Assembly: GCA_018238545.1 (NCBI GenBank)
Contig: JABCTC010000025.1
Location: 1 to 51,897, forward strand
Direction: 5' to 3'
Length of the DNA: 51,897 nt
Source: Candidatus Heimdallarchaeota archaeon
GTDB lineage: Archaea > Asgardarchaeota > Heimdallarchaeia > Heimdallarchaeales > Heimdallarchaeaceae
Shown: piece by piece, positions 16,926 to 26,370 of the stretch
Layout of the letters: the number at the start of each line of letters is the position of its first letter
Numbering within the stretch: the stretch's first letter is position 1
Translations under genes and position numbers: made by a program
Notes under the pieces: generated by a model
Told to the model about the DNA's origin: nothing
Database searches by the model: none
The model's input: the letters and a program-made list of their open reading frames with translations, nothing else

Positions 16926-17501
16926 TCATGAAGCCTCCTCTGCTTTTTTCTTTGGATTTTTTAACTCATCTTTCCATTCTTCAATCCATTCATTTGTTCC
17001 TAGAGCGTCTTGACGCATTGTTAAACCAACCCTTATAGCAGACTTACCTATACTTACAGCGATTATTCTTGCGCGTACCCTTGTGTTTACCAATAAATCT
17101 CTTTTAGATTTATCTCCACGTAGAACAGCATTTTTTGGGATATAACGGAAATAATCATCTGCGATTTGAGAAACATGACACAAAGCATCAATAGTTCCTA
17201 TTCTGATAAATGCGCCAAAATCTACACATTCCACTACTTCTCCAGAAACAATTTCATTTATTTCAGGCAAATAACACAGCAATTCAAAAGAAGCTTCATA
17301 ATAGGAACCTCCATCTCCAGCAATCAATTTTCCTTGAAAAATTTCGTTTATTTCTGTAACTGCTACAATGAAACCTAAATCAGGATCAATTTTACCTTCG
17401 AATCCTTCCCTCGCTATTTCTGCTAATACTTTAGCAAGTTCATCATCGAATCTGTTAGGGGGGACCCTTAGTGTATCCTTTACTTTTACCTTATAGTACA
17501 A
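16926..17501 (-). CDS. rpo7: RNA polymerase subunit Rpo7 (E')
   Basis: 191 residues, normal length. The N-terminal tip domain (VKDTLRVPPNRFDDEL) is followed by an S1/OB domain (VSGEVVECVDFGAFIRIGTI, then YFRYIPKNAVLRGDKS). With Rpo4 it forms the stalk of archaeal RNA polymerase and binds emerging RNA. The start is TTG 17499-17501, in register with the conserved MYYKVKVKDTLRV opening. It heads the leftward cluster rpo7-spt4-DPCK-rps24e-rps27ae. Confidence 0.93.
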   Translation of the reverse strand: MYYKVKVKDTLRVPPNRFDDELAKVLAEIAREGFEGKIDPDLGFIVAVTEINEIFQGKLIAGDGGSYYEASFELLCYLPEINEIVSGEVVECVDFGAFIRIGTIDALCHVSQIADDYFRYIPKNAVLRGDKSKRDLLVNTRVRARIIAVSIGKSAIRVGLTMRQDALGTNEWIEEWKDELKNPKKKAEEAS

Positions 17502-17693
17502 GCAAAACCATCTCGTTTAATTATTCAATTCTCGTTCTTTTCTAATGTTTTTAAACATACTCATAGCAAATAGTTTCCATGAACCTAACGCTAAGAACGT
17601 AACCTTAGCAATACAAAGACGGATTATTTGTTTGTAAAAAATATTATGTTAAACGGAAGGTTTTTGATAGATTACTTTAGTTTAAAAACAAAC

Positions 17694-17700
17694 TTAAATA
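17694..17700 (+). promoter_or_regulatory. Putative TATA box for aIF2-gamma
   Basis: TTAAATA lies 71 bp before the ATG at 17765 in the divergent region between rpo7 and the aIF2-gamma gene. A GAGG ribosome site precedes the ATG. Confidence 0.35.
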
Positions 17701-17764
17701 GATTCATCTAAAGTTAGTCTATAAGATTTGGTAGCTATTGAGCAGAAATATTGAGGAAAATTTA

Positions 17765-19033
17765 ATGAGTGAAAAAGTTCCCCCCACAAAAGAAAAGAAA
17801 AAAATCCAACAACCAGTTGTCAATATTGGAACTATTGGACACGTTGATAACGGAAAATCTACACTGGTACAAGCTTTAACTGGCAAATTCCCAGATGATC
17901 ATTCTGAAGAATTGAAAAGAGGTATATCCATCAGATTGGGGTATGCAGACACAGAATTTCGCAAGTGTCCAAAGTGCTCAGAACCAGAAGCATATACTGT
18001 GGAAAAAAAATGTCCCAAATGTGGAGCACCTTCAGAACTAATCAGACGGGTATCGTTTGTTGATTGTCCAGGTCACGAAGTCTTGATGGCAACGCTTCTA
18101 TCTGGTGCTACATTGATGAATGGTGCAATCCTTCTTATTGCTGCAAACTCAAGATGTCCTCAACCTCAAACAAGAGAACATCTTGCTGCTATGGAAATTC
18201 TTCAAATTAAGAATATCGTCATCGCTCAGAATAAAATAGAGCTAGTCACAGAAGAAGAAGCTAAAAGAAACTACCAAGAAATTAAGGATTTTGTTAAGGG
18301 GACAATTGCAGAAGATGCACCAATAATCCCAATCAGTGCAATGCATGGGGCCAATCTTGACGTGTTAATTTGTGAGATTGAAAAAAATATTCCAACACCA
18401 GATATTGACATAGATAGTCCATTTGAGATGCATGTTGCACGATCTTTTGATATCAACAGACCTGGTACAATACCAATAAACCTCAAGGGTGGAGTGTTGG
18501 GTGGATCAGTTATCCAAGGTCAAATCAACGTAGGGGAAGATATTGAGATTGTTCCGGGTATTTTAATTAAAAAAGGAAATAAGTCAGCATATCAAGAGAT
18601 TACAACAAAGGTAATAAGCATTGCAATAGGGGAACAAGGTTTAGTAGATGGTGCCCATTCTGGTGGTTTGGTTGCTATAGGTACAGAATTAGATCCATCA
18701 TTTTTAAAATCGGACAAGATGGGAGGAAACATCATAACAAAACCGGGAGACGCACCTCCAATACGTTCAACACTGAGTCTCAAAATTCGATTGCTCGAAT
18801 ATGTTGTTGGGTCAGAAGAAATAACAAAAGTCCAACCTCTTGCACAAGGGGAGACACTAATGCTTAATGTTGGAACAGCAAAGACTTCAGGATCAATTAC
18901 AGAAATCAAAGGAAAGGAAGCACAAATTAAACTGAGTAGAAACGTAGCGGCGAGAACAAAAAGCCTTGTTGCAATATCTAGACGTATTTCTGGAAGGTTT
19001 CGGTTAATAGGCGTTGGAGAAATTATAGCTTAA
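17765..19033 (+). CDS. eif2g: Translation initiation factor aIF2 gamma
   Basis: 422 residues from ATG 17765, preceded by GAGG; a TTG at 17738 is in frame but less likely. G motifs: GHVDNGKST (G1), DCPGHE (G3) and AQNKIEL (G4). The zinc knuckle lies between G2 and G3 with KCPKCSEPEAY and KCPKCGAPSE, characteristic of e/aIF2-gamma. Two beta-barrel domains follow. With the alpha and beta subunits it brings initiator Met-tRNA to the ribosome. The next gene, a PIN nuclease, is the usual archaeal partner. Confidence 0.95.
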   Translation: MSEKVPPTKEKKKIQQPVVNIGTIGHVDNGKSTLVQALTGKFPDDHSEELKRGISIRLGYADTEFRKCPKCSEPEAYTVEKKCPKCGAPSELIRRVSFVDCPGHEVLMATLLSGATLMNGAILLIAANSRCPQPQTREHLAAMEILQIKNIVIAQNKIELVTEEEAKRNYQEIKDFVKGTIAEDAPIIPISAMHGANLDVLICEIEKNIPTPDIDIDSPFEMHVARSFDINRPGTIPINLKGGVLGGSVIQGQINVGEDIEIVPGILIKKGNKSAYQEITTKVISIAIGEQGLVDGAHSGGLVAIGTELDPSFLKSDKMGGNIITKPGDAPPIRSTLSLKIRLLEYVVGSEEITKVQPLAQGETLMLNVGTAKTSGSITEIKGKEAQIKLSRNVAARTKSLVAISRRISGRFRLIGVGEIIA

Positions 19034-19049
19034 TTGTGGAGATTTTATC

Positions 19050-19442
19050 ATGTTAGTTTTACTAGATTCTAGCATGTTAATGCTGCCTTTAGAAAAGAAA
19101 ATTAATCTTAGCTATGAATTTGAAAGAATTTTAGATGTTGCTTTTGAAATTGTAGTTCCTCAGATTGTTTTGATTGAATTGAGAGAGCTTAAAGAAAAAA
19201 GCGAGCCTGCTACAAAGCGTAAAGCAGAGTTTGCTCTGAATTTGGCTAAATCTTTTAAGATAATAGAATCTAAAAAAGAAGGGCATGTAGATTATGAATT
19301 GATGCGGCTTGCAGAAATTCACAAAGCAGTTGTAGCTACAAATGATAGAAAACTTCGATCTATACTTATAGATAAAGGAAAATCTGTTATTTCTCTGCAT
19401 GGCAAGAACAAGCTTGCTATTTTTGGTGACTTATCACACTAA
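19050..19442 (+). CDS. PIN-domain nuclease, Fcf1/Utp24-like
   Basis: 130 residues, a whole PIN domain. The metal-binding acids are in LLDSSMLM (Asp near residue 6), VLIELRELKE (Glu) and VVATNDRKLRSIL (Asp). In archaea this gene often follows aIF2-gamma. Its eukaryotic relatives Fcf1/Utp24 process pre-18S rRNA, so a ribosomal RNA maturation role is likely. No antitoxin gene adjoins it, which argues against a VapC toxin. It follows aIF2-gamma by 16 bp. Confidence 0.82.
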   Translation: MLVLLDSSMLMLPLEKKINLSYEFERILDVAFEIVVPQIVLIELRELKEKSEPATKRKAEFALNLAKSFKIIESKKEGHVDYELMRLAEIHKAVVATNDRKLRSILIDKGKSVISLHGKNKLAIFGDLSH

Positions 19443-19575
19443 TAATCTATAGATGGAAAGCCATATCGCAAGCACAAATTTTAATTATTCTGAGTTAATT
19501 TTTTTACTTAATCAGAGATAATCTGATGAGAAACAAAAAAACATCAATTACAAAATTGTAAAAGAGGTCGCCTAA

Positions 19576-20148
19576 ATGGAGATTAAGCATATTTTTCCTG
19601 AAATAGAAAAAATAGAAAATGAAAAACTACAAGATAAGGTAGTTAAGTCACTTGAAAAAGCAATCAATATGGGAGGTTGGAAAGAAGAAGATCTTCAAAT
19701 GATTCCATTTACCCTTTTGATACCAGAATTGCTTGAAGGAGATAATTTGGTCCCAAAAATAACAATTGTTGATCATATTCGCGCAGTAACCCAGATGTGT
19801 ATTGCTACATATGAGAGATATGAAATATTAGGATTAGCTGATAAACTCAATAAGGATGAACTGATTGCAGGAGGATTACTTCATGATGTAGGAAAATTCA
19901 TCGAATATGAGAGAAACTCTGCTGGAAAAATAGTTCAAAAGATTGAAGGGAAATTACTTCGACACCCAGCTATGGGTTTAGAAATTGTATATGAATTTGA
20001 GTTACCTATATCGGTAAGGCAAGCAATAGTCTTTCATAGTAAAGAGGGAGATAAAATCCCAAGATTGCCAGAAGTAGAGATAATCCATCGTTGTGATTTC
20101 CTTTGCTTTGCTCCTATTAAACAGATATTTGAAAACAATAATCGATAA
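19576..20148 (+). CDS. HD-domain phosphohydrolase
   Basis: 190 residues. HD superfamily pattern: early His in IVDHIRAVTQMC, the HD pair in GGLLHDVGKFIEYERNSAGK, later His in LLRHPAMGLE and VFHSKEG, and a distal Asp in HRCDFLCFAP. These enzymes hydrolyse phosphoesters of nucleotides or second messengers. An AGGTCG precedes the ATG. It ends 16 bp before the isocitrate dehydrogenase-family gene, but no metabolic link is evident. Substrate unknown. Confidence 0.8.
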   Translation: MEIKHIFPEIEKIENEKLQDKVVKSLEKAINMGGWKEEDLQMIPFTLLIPELLEGDNLVPKITIVDHIRAVTQMCIATYERYEILGLADKLNKDELIAGGLLHDVGKFIEYERNSAGKIVQKIEGKLLRHPAMGLEIVYEFELPISVRQAIVFHSKEGDKIPRLPEVEIIHRCDFLCFAPIKQIFENNNR

Positions 20149-20164
20149 TTAAAAGGTGTAAAAA

Positions 20165-21298
20165 ATGAAGAAATATAAAATTGCAGTACTACCTGGAGAT
20201 GGGATAGGGATAGATGTAACTAATGCAGCAATGAAGGTTCTTGATACCGTTGGTTTCAGTGATGTGGTAGAGTATACTTGGGGTGACATTGGATGGGAAT
20301 TCTGGAAAACTGAAGGAAATCCCCTACCTGATAGAACAATAGAACTACTCAAGAATTCAGATTGCTGTTTGTTCTCAGCTATTACTTCTAAACCAAAAGA
20401 AGAAGCACAGAAAGAGTTAGTTCCAGAATTGCAAAAAAAGGGAATAGTGTACTCTAGTCCAATTGTTAAACTAAGACAATTGTTTGATTTGTATGTTAAT
20501 TTGCGTCCATGCAAAGCTTATCCTGGTAATCCTTTAAATTTCAGAGATGATTTAGATTTAGTTGTATTTCGTGAAAATACTGAAGGACTCTATGTTGGAA
20601 TAGAATTCCATCCAGTTCCTGAAGATGTAATGAACTGTTTAGTAGAGAATCATCCTAAAGCTAAGCGCTTTGCTGAAACAGATTTAAACGATATTGCTAT
20701 TTCAACAAGAATATTCACACGAAAAGGAGTTCAACGAATTCTAAAAGCGAGTATGGATTATGCAAAAGAGTTTGATTATCCGACAGTCACTGTAGTCGAA
20801 AAACCAAACGTTATTCGTGAAACTTCTGGTCTAATGATTCGAGAGGCGCGTAAGCTTATCCAAAACTATGATGGAAAAGAACTTTGGGAAACCAACATAG
20901 ACGCTATGTGTATGTGGTTAGTTAAAAATCCACAAAATTATGGTGTCCTAGTAGCTTCCAATATGTTTGGTGATATTGTTTCTGATTTATGCGCACAGTT
21001 AGTGGGTGGGCTGGGATTTGCTTGTTCAGGAAATATAGGTGAAAGCTTCGCTGTGTTTGAACCGAGTCATGGTTCAGCTCCAAAATATGTTGGTCAAAAC
21101 AAAGTGAATCCTATTGCACAGATTTTATCCGCAAAAATGATGTTAGATTGGCTTGGAGAGAAAGAAATGAGCAACAAAATTGAAGACGCTGTTGCAGCTG
21201 TTATAGCAGAAGGAAAAGTTCGAACCTATGACATGGGTGGCACTTCAACAACCACGGAAATGGCAGATGCAATTTGTGAGAAAATAAAAGGAATGTAA
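20165..21298 (+). CDS. Isocitrate/isopropylmalate dehydrogenase family enzyme
   Basis: 377 residues. Oxidative decarboxylation of a 2-hydroxyacid with NAD(P). Motifs: LPGDGIGIDVTNAAM, FDLYVNLRPCKAYPG, VVFRENTEGLYVGIE, the tyrosine/lysine loop with TVVEKPNVIRETSG, and NMFGDIVSDLCAQLVGGLG. The substrate loop reads SPIVKLRQ: a Ser is present but the Asn that isocitrate enzymes usually have two residues later is Ile. Neighbouring aconitase and ATP-citrate lyase genes favour isocitrate. 3-Isopropylmalate or homoisocitrate remain possible. It heads a seven-gene rightward cluster. Confidence 0.82.
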   Translation: MKKYKIAVLPGDGIGIDVTNAAMKVLDTVGFSDVVEYTWGDIGWEFWKTEGNPLPDRTIELLKNSDCCLFSAITSKPKEEAQKELVPELQKKGIVYSSPIVKLRQLFDLYVNLRPCKAYPGNPLNFRDDLDLVVFRENTEGLYVGIEFHPVPEDVMNCLVENHPKAKRFAETDLNDIAISTRIFTRKGVQRILKASMDYAKEFDYPTVTVVEKPNVIRETSGLMIREARKLIQNYDGKELWETNIDAMCMWLVKNPQNYGVLVASNMFGDIVSDLCAQLVGGLGFACSGNIGESFAVFEPSHGSAPKYVGQNKVNPIAQILSAKMMLDWLGEKEMSNKIEDAVAAVIAEGKVRTYDMGGTSTTTEMADAICEKIKGM

Positions 21299-21407
21299 TG
21301 GTTACTTACATTCTTTCTTATCATTTATTTTATTTGTTTTAGTAAGCACAGATAAATACACAGAGATATACTTATTACTTCTTTACTGATTGGTGAAATT
21401 GAACAAA

Positions 21408-22673
21408 ATGGAAGGGTTTACGCTAATAGAAAAAATCATTAGAAAGCACACAGATGCTGCAGATGAGGATATTTATCCTGGTAACATTGTATGGATAAAT
21501 CTAGACATAGTAACGGCCAGAGATTATGCAGGACCACAAGTTATAGACTTGTTCCAGAAATATTATCCAGGTTCTAAGACTTTTGACAATAATAAAATCA
21601 TCTTCACACCAGATTGCTACCCTTATGGTAATGATCCAAAACATGTTAAAGATCAAGAGAAAATTCGCGTTTTTGCTAAAGAACATGATATAAAAGTAAC
21701 GGATTTAGGATCTGGTATCGGTTCACATCTATTGTTTAGAAGAGGTTTTTCAAAACCTGGAGATATAGTTATTGGGGCAGATAGTCATTATAATATATTG
21801 GGGGCGTTAGGCATTCTAGGGCAAGGAGCGGGTGATGTGACGCTAGCTTTTGCTTTCAAAACTGGAAAATCATGGATAAAAATCCCAGAAACGGTTAAAG
21901 TTATACTAGAAGGCAAATACACTTGGCCCACCACTTCAAAAGATTTAGCATTATATGTCTTAAAGCAACTACATGAATATGGAATAACTGGAAAAGCTAT
22001 TGAGTTTTGTGGAGATGTAATCTCCGAATTAACCATTGAAGATCGCGTGACATTATGCTCACTAATTACAGAAGCATCAGGTATGATAGGGTTTGTTCCT
22101 ACAGATGAAGTAACCACCGAATATTATAAGCAACGCAACATTGATATTGAAGTACTTACAGGAGATGAGAATGCAAATTATGCTTCTGAATTTACAATTA
22201 ATATTGATAACTTGGGTTTATACGTTGCATGTCCCCCTCACCCACACAATGTTAAGCCTATAGAAGAGGTTTTGGGAACCCCTATTAATTCAATTATACT
22301 TGGATCATGTACGAACGGCAGTGCTAGTGACATTCATGAAGCCGCGAGAGTACTCAAAGGTTCTCAAATAAAACCAGAAGTTCGATTCGGTATAGTTCCT
22401 GCAACTCGTGAAGATTTTGTAGAGATAAATCTGAATAAAGATATGACAATAATATTAGAAGCTGGCGGTAATTTCTTTGGAGCAGGATGTTCAACTTGTG
22501 CTAAAGGTCAATATGGATTAACGGGAGGAGAAACAGCTGTAACCTTAACAACAGGTAACCGCAACACGCAAGGTAAAATCGGTCCAGCAGATGTTTATCT
22601 TGCAAGTCCTGTTGTAGCAGCAGCAACAGCAATTGAAGGAAAAATTGCTAAACCAAAAATGAGAGATGATTAA
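21408..22673 (+). CDS. Aconitase/IPM isomerase family, large subunit (LeuC-like)
   Basis: 421 residues from ATG 21408; the TTG at 21390 adds six residues. The [4Fe-4S] ligands are in LGSCTNGS and FGAGCSTCAKGQYGL. The substrate region departs from LeuC and aconitase: the usual GADSHT is GADSHYNILGALG, and the usual GICHQ/GIGHQ is GSGIGSHLL. With the 22674 gene it forms a two-subunit hydro-lyase. Because a complete aconitase follows in the same operon, this pair probably has another substrate, such as isopropylmalate, homocitrate or a methylated malate. The ATG of the small subunit directly follows the stop. Confidence 0.8.
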   Translation: MEGFTLIEKIIRKHTDAADEDIYPGNIVWINLDIVTARDYAGPQVIDLFQKYYPGSKTFDNNKIIFTPDCYPYGNDPKHVKDQEKIRVFAKEHDIKVTDLGSGIGSHLLFRRGFSKPGDIVIGADSHYNILGALGILGQGAGDVTLAFAFKTGKSWIKIPETVKVILEGKYTWPTTSKDLALYVLKQLHEYGITGKAIEFCGDVISELTIEDRVTLCSLITEASGMIGFVPTDEVTTEYYKQRNIDIEVLTGDENANYASEFTINIDNLGLYVACPPHPHNVKPIEEVLGTPINSIILGSCTNGSASDIHEAARVLKGSQIKPEVRFGIVPATREDFVEINLNKDMTIILEAGGNFFGAGCSTCAKGQYGLTGGETAVTLTTGNRNTQGKIGPADVYLASPVVAAATAIEGKIAKPKMRDD

Positions 22674-23183
22674 ATGAGTAATGAGATTATAGATGGAAAA
22701 GCTAGAAAGGTTCTTGTTGATGATATAGATACTGATCAGATATTTCATCAGTCCCTTTTAACAATTCATGACCCAGAGGAAATTAAACCCCACATTTTTG
22801 GTAACTTGGATGGATATCGCAATTTTGGAAAGGAAGACAATACTGGAAAAATTCTTGTTGTTGGAAAAAATTTCGGAAAAGGGTCTACTAGGCAACAGGC
22901 AGTAACTGGTTTTCTCGCACATAAATTTAAGGCCATAATTGGTGCATCTTTTGGACCAATTTATTACAGTAATGCCGTAAATGCAGGATTACTTTTAGTT
23001 GAAGTGCCCGAGATTGCAAACTTTTCAATTGAAGAAAATGATGAATTAGAGATAGATATCACTCAATCCTTGCTTACAAATAAAACACAGGAAATTAATA
23101 TCAAATGTGAGAAAATCCCGATACCAGTACTAGATATTATGAAAGCTGGTGGCTTAATGAGCTTAGGGGAAAAATTTGAATAG
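22674..23183 (+). CDS. Aconitase/IPM isomerase family, small subunit (LeuD-like)
   Basis: 169 residues, normal for LeuD. DDIDTDQIFHQSLLTI is the swivelling-domain entry and substrate loop, and GKNFGKGSTRQQAV the loop that is GxNFGxGSSREHA in standard members. The catalytic Ser-Arg region is thus altered to Thr-Arg-Gln-Gln, in keeping with the divergent large subunit. It begins at the base after the large-subunit stop, so the two are surely coexpressed. Substrate unknown. Confidence 0.8.
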   Translation: MSNEIIDGKARKVLVDDIDTDQIFHQSLLTIHDPEEIKPHIFGNLDGYRNFGKEDNTGKILVVGKNFGKGSTRQQAVTGFLAHKFKAIIGASFGPIYYSNAVNAGLLLVEVPEIANFSIEENDELEIDITQSLLTNKTQEINIKCEKIPIPVLDIMKAGGLMSLGEKFE

Positions 23184-23193
23184 AGGAATTAGA

Positions 23194-25044
23194 ATGGCAG
23201 GAAAAACATTCTCAGAAAAGTTATTTTCGCTGAAATCCGGAGAGGATGTTAGTGTTGGAGATATTGTATTTGTAGAACCAGATTTAATTCTTTCACATGA
23301 TAATTCTGCATCCATAGTAAAAACTTTTCAAAAAATGGGTGGAAAAAAGATATTATACCCCCGGCGTTTAGTTATTGTTTTGGATCATGATTCTCCTCCA
23401 ACTAATGTTCAATTGGCAAACGATCATCAAAGCATACGCGATCTAATAGCTGAACACAATATAACAAATTTTTATGATGAAGGAACTGGAATTTGTCATC
23501 AATTAATGTCGAATCATGTTTTGCCTGCCATGTTGGTTGTTGGTTCTGATTCTCATACATGTACTAGTGGGGCACTCGCATCTTTTGCTGCTGGCATTGA
23601 CAGAACAGAAACTGCTGGTCTTTGGCTTACTGGAAAAACATGGTTCAGAGTTCCAGAAACTATTAAGATAAAATTACTTGGAAAACTCTCCCCAGGAGTT
23701 TATGCTAAGGACTGTGCCCTCTATATTATGAACAAATTAGGATCGGCTGGTGCAACTTATCAATCCATTGAATTTCATGGAGAAGGAGTAGAATCGCTTT
23801 CAATTTCTGAACGTATGACCTTAACCAATTTGGCTTCAGAAATGGGTGCAAAAACAGCTATATTTCCACAAGACGATGTTTTGGTAAAGTGGTTAGAGGA
23901 AAAACATGGTGCTTCTTATTCAAGTGATAAGAAAGCTATCTGGTCTGACAATGATGCCATATTTAGTCAAGAAGTTGTTGTGAATCTTAGTGAATTAGAA
24001 CCACTAATTGCAGTACCACACCAAGTGGATAACGCAAGGAAAATATGTGATTTAGATGAGATTACCATTCAAGAAGCATTTCTTGGAACATGCACAAATG
24101 CTAGATTAGATGATCTTCTTATAGCAGCTTCAATTCTAGAAGGTGAGAAAGTAAAAACGGGAGTACAGTTTTTCGTTGCTCCAGCCTCCAGAGAGATTTA
24201 TCTTAAAGCGCTTAAAAAAGGAGCAATTCAAACATTTGTAGAAGCAGGTGCAACTATACTATCCTGTAGTTGTGGTCCATGTCTAGGAAAAGGTCAAGGA
24301 ATTCCAGCTGATGGATGGAACGTGATTTCCACTGCAAACAGGAATTTTCTTGGCAGAATGGGAAACAAAAAATCATTTGTTTATCTTGCATCTCCAGCAA
24401 CTGTAGCAGCTTCAGCAATCGCAGGGAAGATTGTTGACCCCCGCAGTTATCTAAAGGGAGATATCAAGAAGACAACTTCATCACTAGAATTAGAACCAAG
24501 AATAAAGCAAACAAAAACATTAGTTATCGGCTCAAGTGAGGATAGAAAGATAAACAACGCCTGGAACTATAGCGATATTGATAACTTCAACACAGACCAA
24601 ATGTTTGCAGGTTCTTTAACATATGACATAAAATCAGCTGACGGAGAGAATATTATTGCACATTTGTTTAAGGGTTTGGATGAATCCTTTGCTTCAAGAG
24701 TACAAGAAGGGGACATAATCATAGCTGGAGCGAATTTTGGTTGTGGATCATCAAGAGAGCACCCTTCAGTAGGATTGGCGTTTGCAGGTGTAAAAGCCGT
24801 TATAGTGAAATCTGTTTCGCGCATTTTCTTTCGATCAGCAATCAACCAAGGATTGCCAATAATAGTTCACCCACAGCTTATTGAAAACTATAATTCGAAA
24901 GAATCTGTAACAATAGATTTGCAAAATGGAATTATTATGAATGGAGATAAAAGATATACATTTCCAAAATTGCCTTCAGAGTTACTAGAAATTTTCAATG
25001 CAGGTGGTCTTATCAATTATTACCAAAAGAAATATTCAGAATAA
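23194..25044 (+). CDS. Aconitate hydratase, fused large and small domains
   Basis: 616 residues from ATG 23194, with AGAGGAA before it. Residues about 1-420 are the LeuC-like part: EGTGICHQLMSNHVLP, VGSDSHTCTSGALASFAAGI, GTCTNARLDD and CSCGPCLGKGQG carry the [4Fe-4S] cysteines. The small domain (about 440-616) has FNTDQMFAGSL and ANFGCGSSREHPSVG with catalytic Ser. This colinear but short architecture resembles the Aquifex-type aconitase. It interconverts citrate and isocitrate. Unlike the pair upstream, all substrate motifs are canonical. Confidence 0.85.
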   Translation: MAGKTFSEKLFSLKSGEDVSVGDIVFVEPDLILSHDNSASIVKTFQKMGGKKILYPRRLVIVLDHDSPPTNVQLANDHQSIRDLIAEHNITNFYDEGTGICHQLMSNHVLPAMLVVGSDSHTCTSGALASFAAGIDRTETAGLWLTGKTWFRVPETIKIKLLGKLSPGVYAKDCALYIMNKLGSAGATYQSIEFHGEGVESLSISERMTLTNLASEMGAKTAIFPQDDVLVKWLEEKHGASYSSDKKAIWSDNDAIFSQEVVVNLSELEPLIAVPHQVDNARKICDLDEITIQEAFLGTCTNARLDDLLIAASILEGEKVKTGVQFFVAPASREIYLKALKKGAIQTFVEAGATILSCSCGPCLGKGQGIPADGWNVISTANRNFLGRMGNKKSFVYLASPATVAASAIAGKIVDPRSYLKGDIKKTTSSLELEPRIKQTKTLVIGSSEDRKINNAWNYSDIDNFNTDQMFAGSLTYDIKSADGENIIAHLFKGLDESFASRVQEGDIIIAGANFGCGSSREHPSVGLAFAGVKAVIVKSVSRIFFRSAINQGLPIIVHPQLIENYNSKESVTIDLQNGIIMNGDKRYTFPKLPSELLEIFNAGGLINYYQKKYSE

Positions 25045-25056
25045 AAGGTAAAAACA

Positions 25057-26370
25057 ATGAAATTATACGAATACGAAGCAAAACAAATTTTTGAAAAGTT
25101 TGGTTTAGCAGTGCCAAAGAAGATTGGTATAATAGAAAGTATTAGCGATTTAGAAGGTTTATCCTTGAATTTTCCAATAATGATCAAAGCAATGGTTTTG
25201 ATAGGGGGAAGAGGAAAAGCTGGTGGGATAAAAAAAGCTGATAATATTGAAGAAGCAAGAGACATTTGTAACAAGATGTTTGATTTAGTTATTCATGGTT
25301 TTGTTATAAGAAGACTACTTCTTGAGGAAGCTGTGAGCGTATCACATGAGATTTATTTATCAATAATAACAGACCCCGCAACATTTGACCTTGTTGTTGT
25401 TGCATCTGCAAGTGGTGGAATAGATATTGAAGAAGTGGCTAAAAATCAACCTGAAGAAATTTGGAAGAGAACCCTAAGTAACAATCCTAAGACTCTTTCA
25501 GAGGAAGTAAGCCAAGAAGCAGCAGATTTTCTAGTTGGAAGAAATCCAGAGTTAGCTTCGGTTAAAGAAAGTTTATCTACAGTTATAATTTCATTATTTT
25601 CAGCTTTTCAACAATCTGAAGCCAAAATATGTGAAATTAATCCACTCATAGTAACCAATGATAATCAACTAATAGCTGCAGATGCAAAATTTGTATTAGA
25701 CGACAATAGTTTGTATAGGCAAGCTCCGTTGCTCAAGTCAATTGGAATTGACCCTAAAAGTAAGAGACATGATGTGTCAGAGCAAACCAAATATGAAGCA
25801 CAAGCATATATTGTTGGTTTTCCATTTCTTGATTTACTTGCCAATCCAGTGAATTTTCAAAAAGAAGAAGATAAGTTATATGTTGGATTAGTTCCTGGAG
25901 GAGCAGGTTATGGTATCTTTTCAATTGATGAAGTTGTAAATATTGGTAATCGCTATTTTGATGGAAATGTAGTTCCAATTAATTTCATGGACAGCGGGGG
26001 AGGACCTTCCCTAAGTAAGGTTGCAGATATGTTTCATCTCTTAATGGATCATCCAGCAACAGATCTAGTAATTACAAGCCGCTTTGGTGGCATATCAAGT
26101 TGTGATATATTTATTCAAGGTTTAATTATGGCTTTAAGGGATAGATACATCTCAAAAAGAAGAATGATTCCAGTCTTTGGTCGAATGGTTGGAACGGATT
26201 TAGCTGCAGCGAGAGCTTTTCTTGACAAAGCGAAGAAAGAGTCACCTGAACCCTTGAAAGATCTACACATAATTGTTGGTAATCAAAAGATAATGGCAGA
26301 TGTCATCAAAGATGGTATTGAATATGGCTTTAAAATCAAAAAACAGAAAGGAATTGGGGTAATTAAATGA
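25057..26370 (+). CDS. ATP-citrate lyase, ATP-grasp (SCS-beta-like) subunit
   Basis: 437 residues. KLYEYEAKQIFEKFGLAVP is the succinyl-CoA-synthetase-beta opening, FPIMIKAMVLIGGRGKAGGI the ATP-grasp nucleotide site, and CEINPLIV the metal/ATP region. The C-terminal half has VGLVPGGAGYGIFSIDEVVN and NFMDSGGGP, typical of the citrate-binding part of the AclB-type subunit (also called citryl-CoA synthetase large subunit). It overlaps the lyase subunit gene by ATGA. Together they turn citrate, CoA and ATP into acetyl-CoA and oxaloacetate. An ordinary succinyl-CoA synthetase is less likely because the partner carries a citrate-synthase domain. Confidence 0.82.
   Translation: MKLYEYEAKQIFEKFGLAVPKKIGIIESISDLEGLSLNFPIMIKAMVLIGGRGKAGGIKKADNIEEARDICNKMFDLVIHGFVIRRLLLEEAVSVSHEIYLSIITDPATFDLVVVASASGGIDIEEVAKNQPEEIWKRTLSNNPKTLSEEVSQEAADFLVGRNPELASVKESLSTVIISLFSAFQQSEAKICEINPLIVTNDNQLIAADAKFVLDDNSLYRQAPLLKSIGIDPKSKRHDVSEQTKYEAQAYIVGFPFLDLLANPVNFQKEEDKLYVGLVPGGAGYGIFSIDEVVNIGNRYFDGNVVPINFMDSGGGPSLSKVADMFHLLMDHPATDLVITSRFGGISSCDIFIQGLIMALRDRYISKRRMIPVFGRMVGTDLAAARAFLDKAKKESPEPLKDLHIIVGNQKIMADVIKDGIEYGFKIKKQKGIGVIK

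Noticed and set aside
19050..19442. VapC toxin
   Set aside because: No antitoxin gene; position after aIF2-gamma points to the Fcf1/Utp24-like group.
25057..26370. Plain succinyl-CoA synthetase beta
   Set aside because: The overlapping partner has a citrate-synthase domain, as in ATP-citrate lyase.
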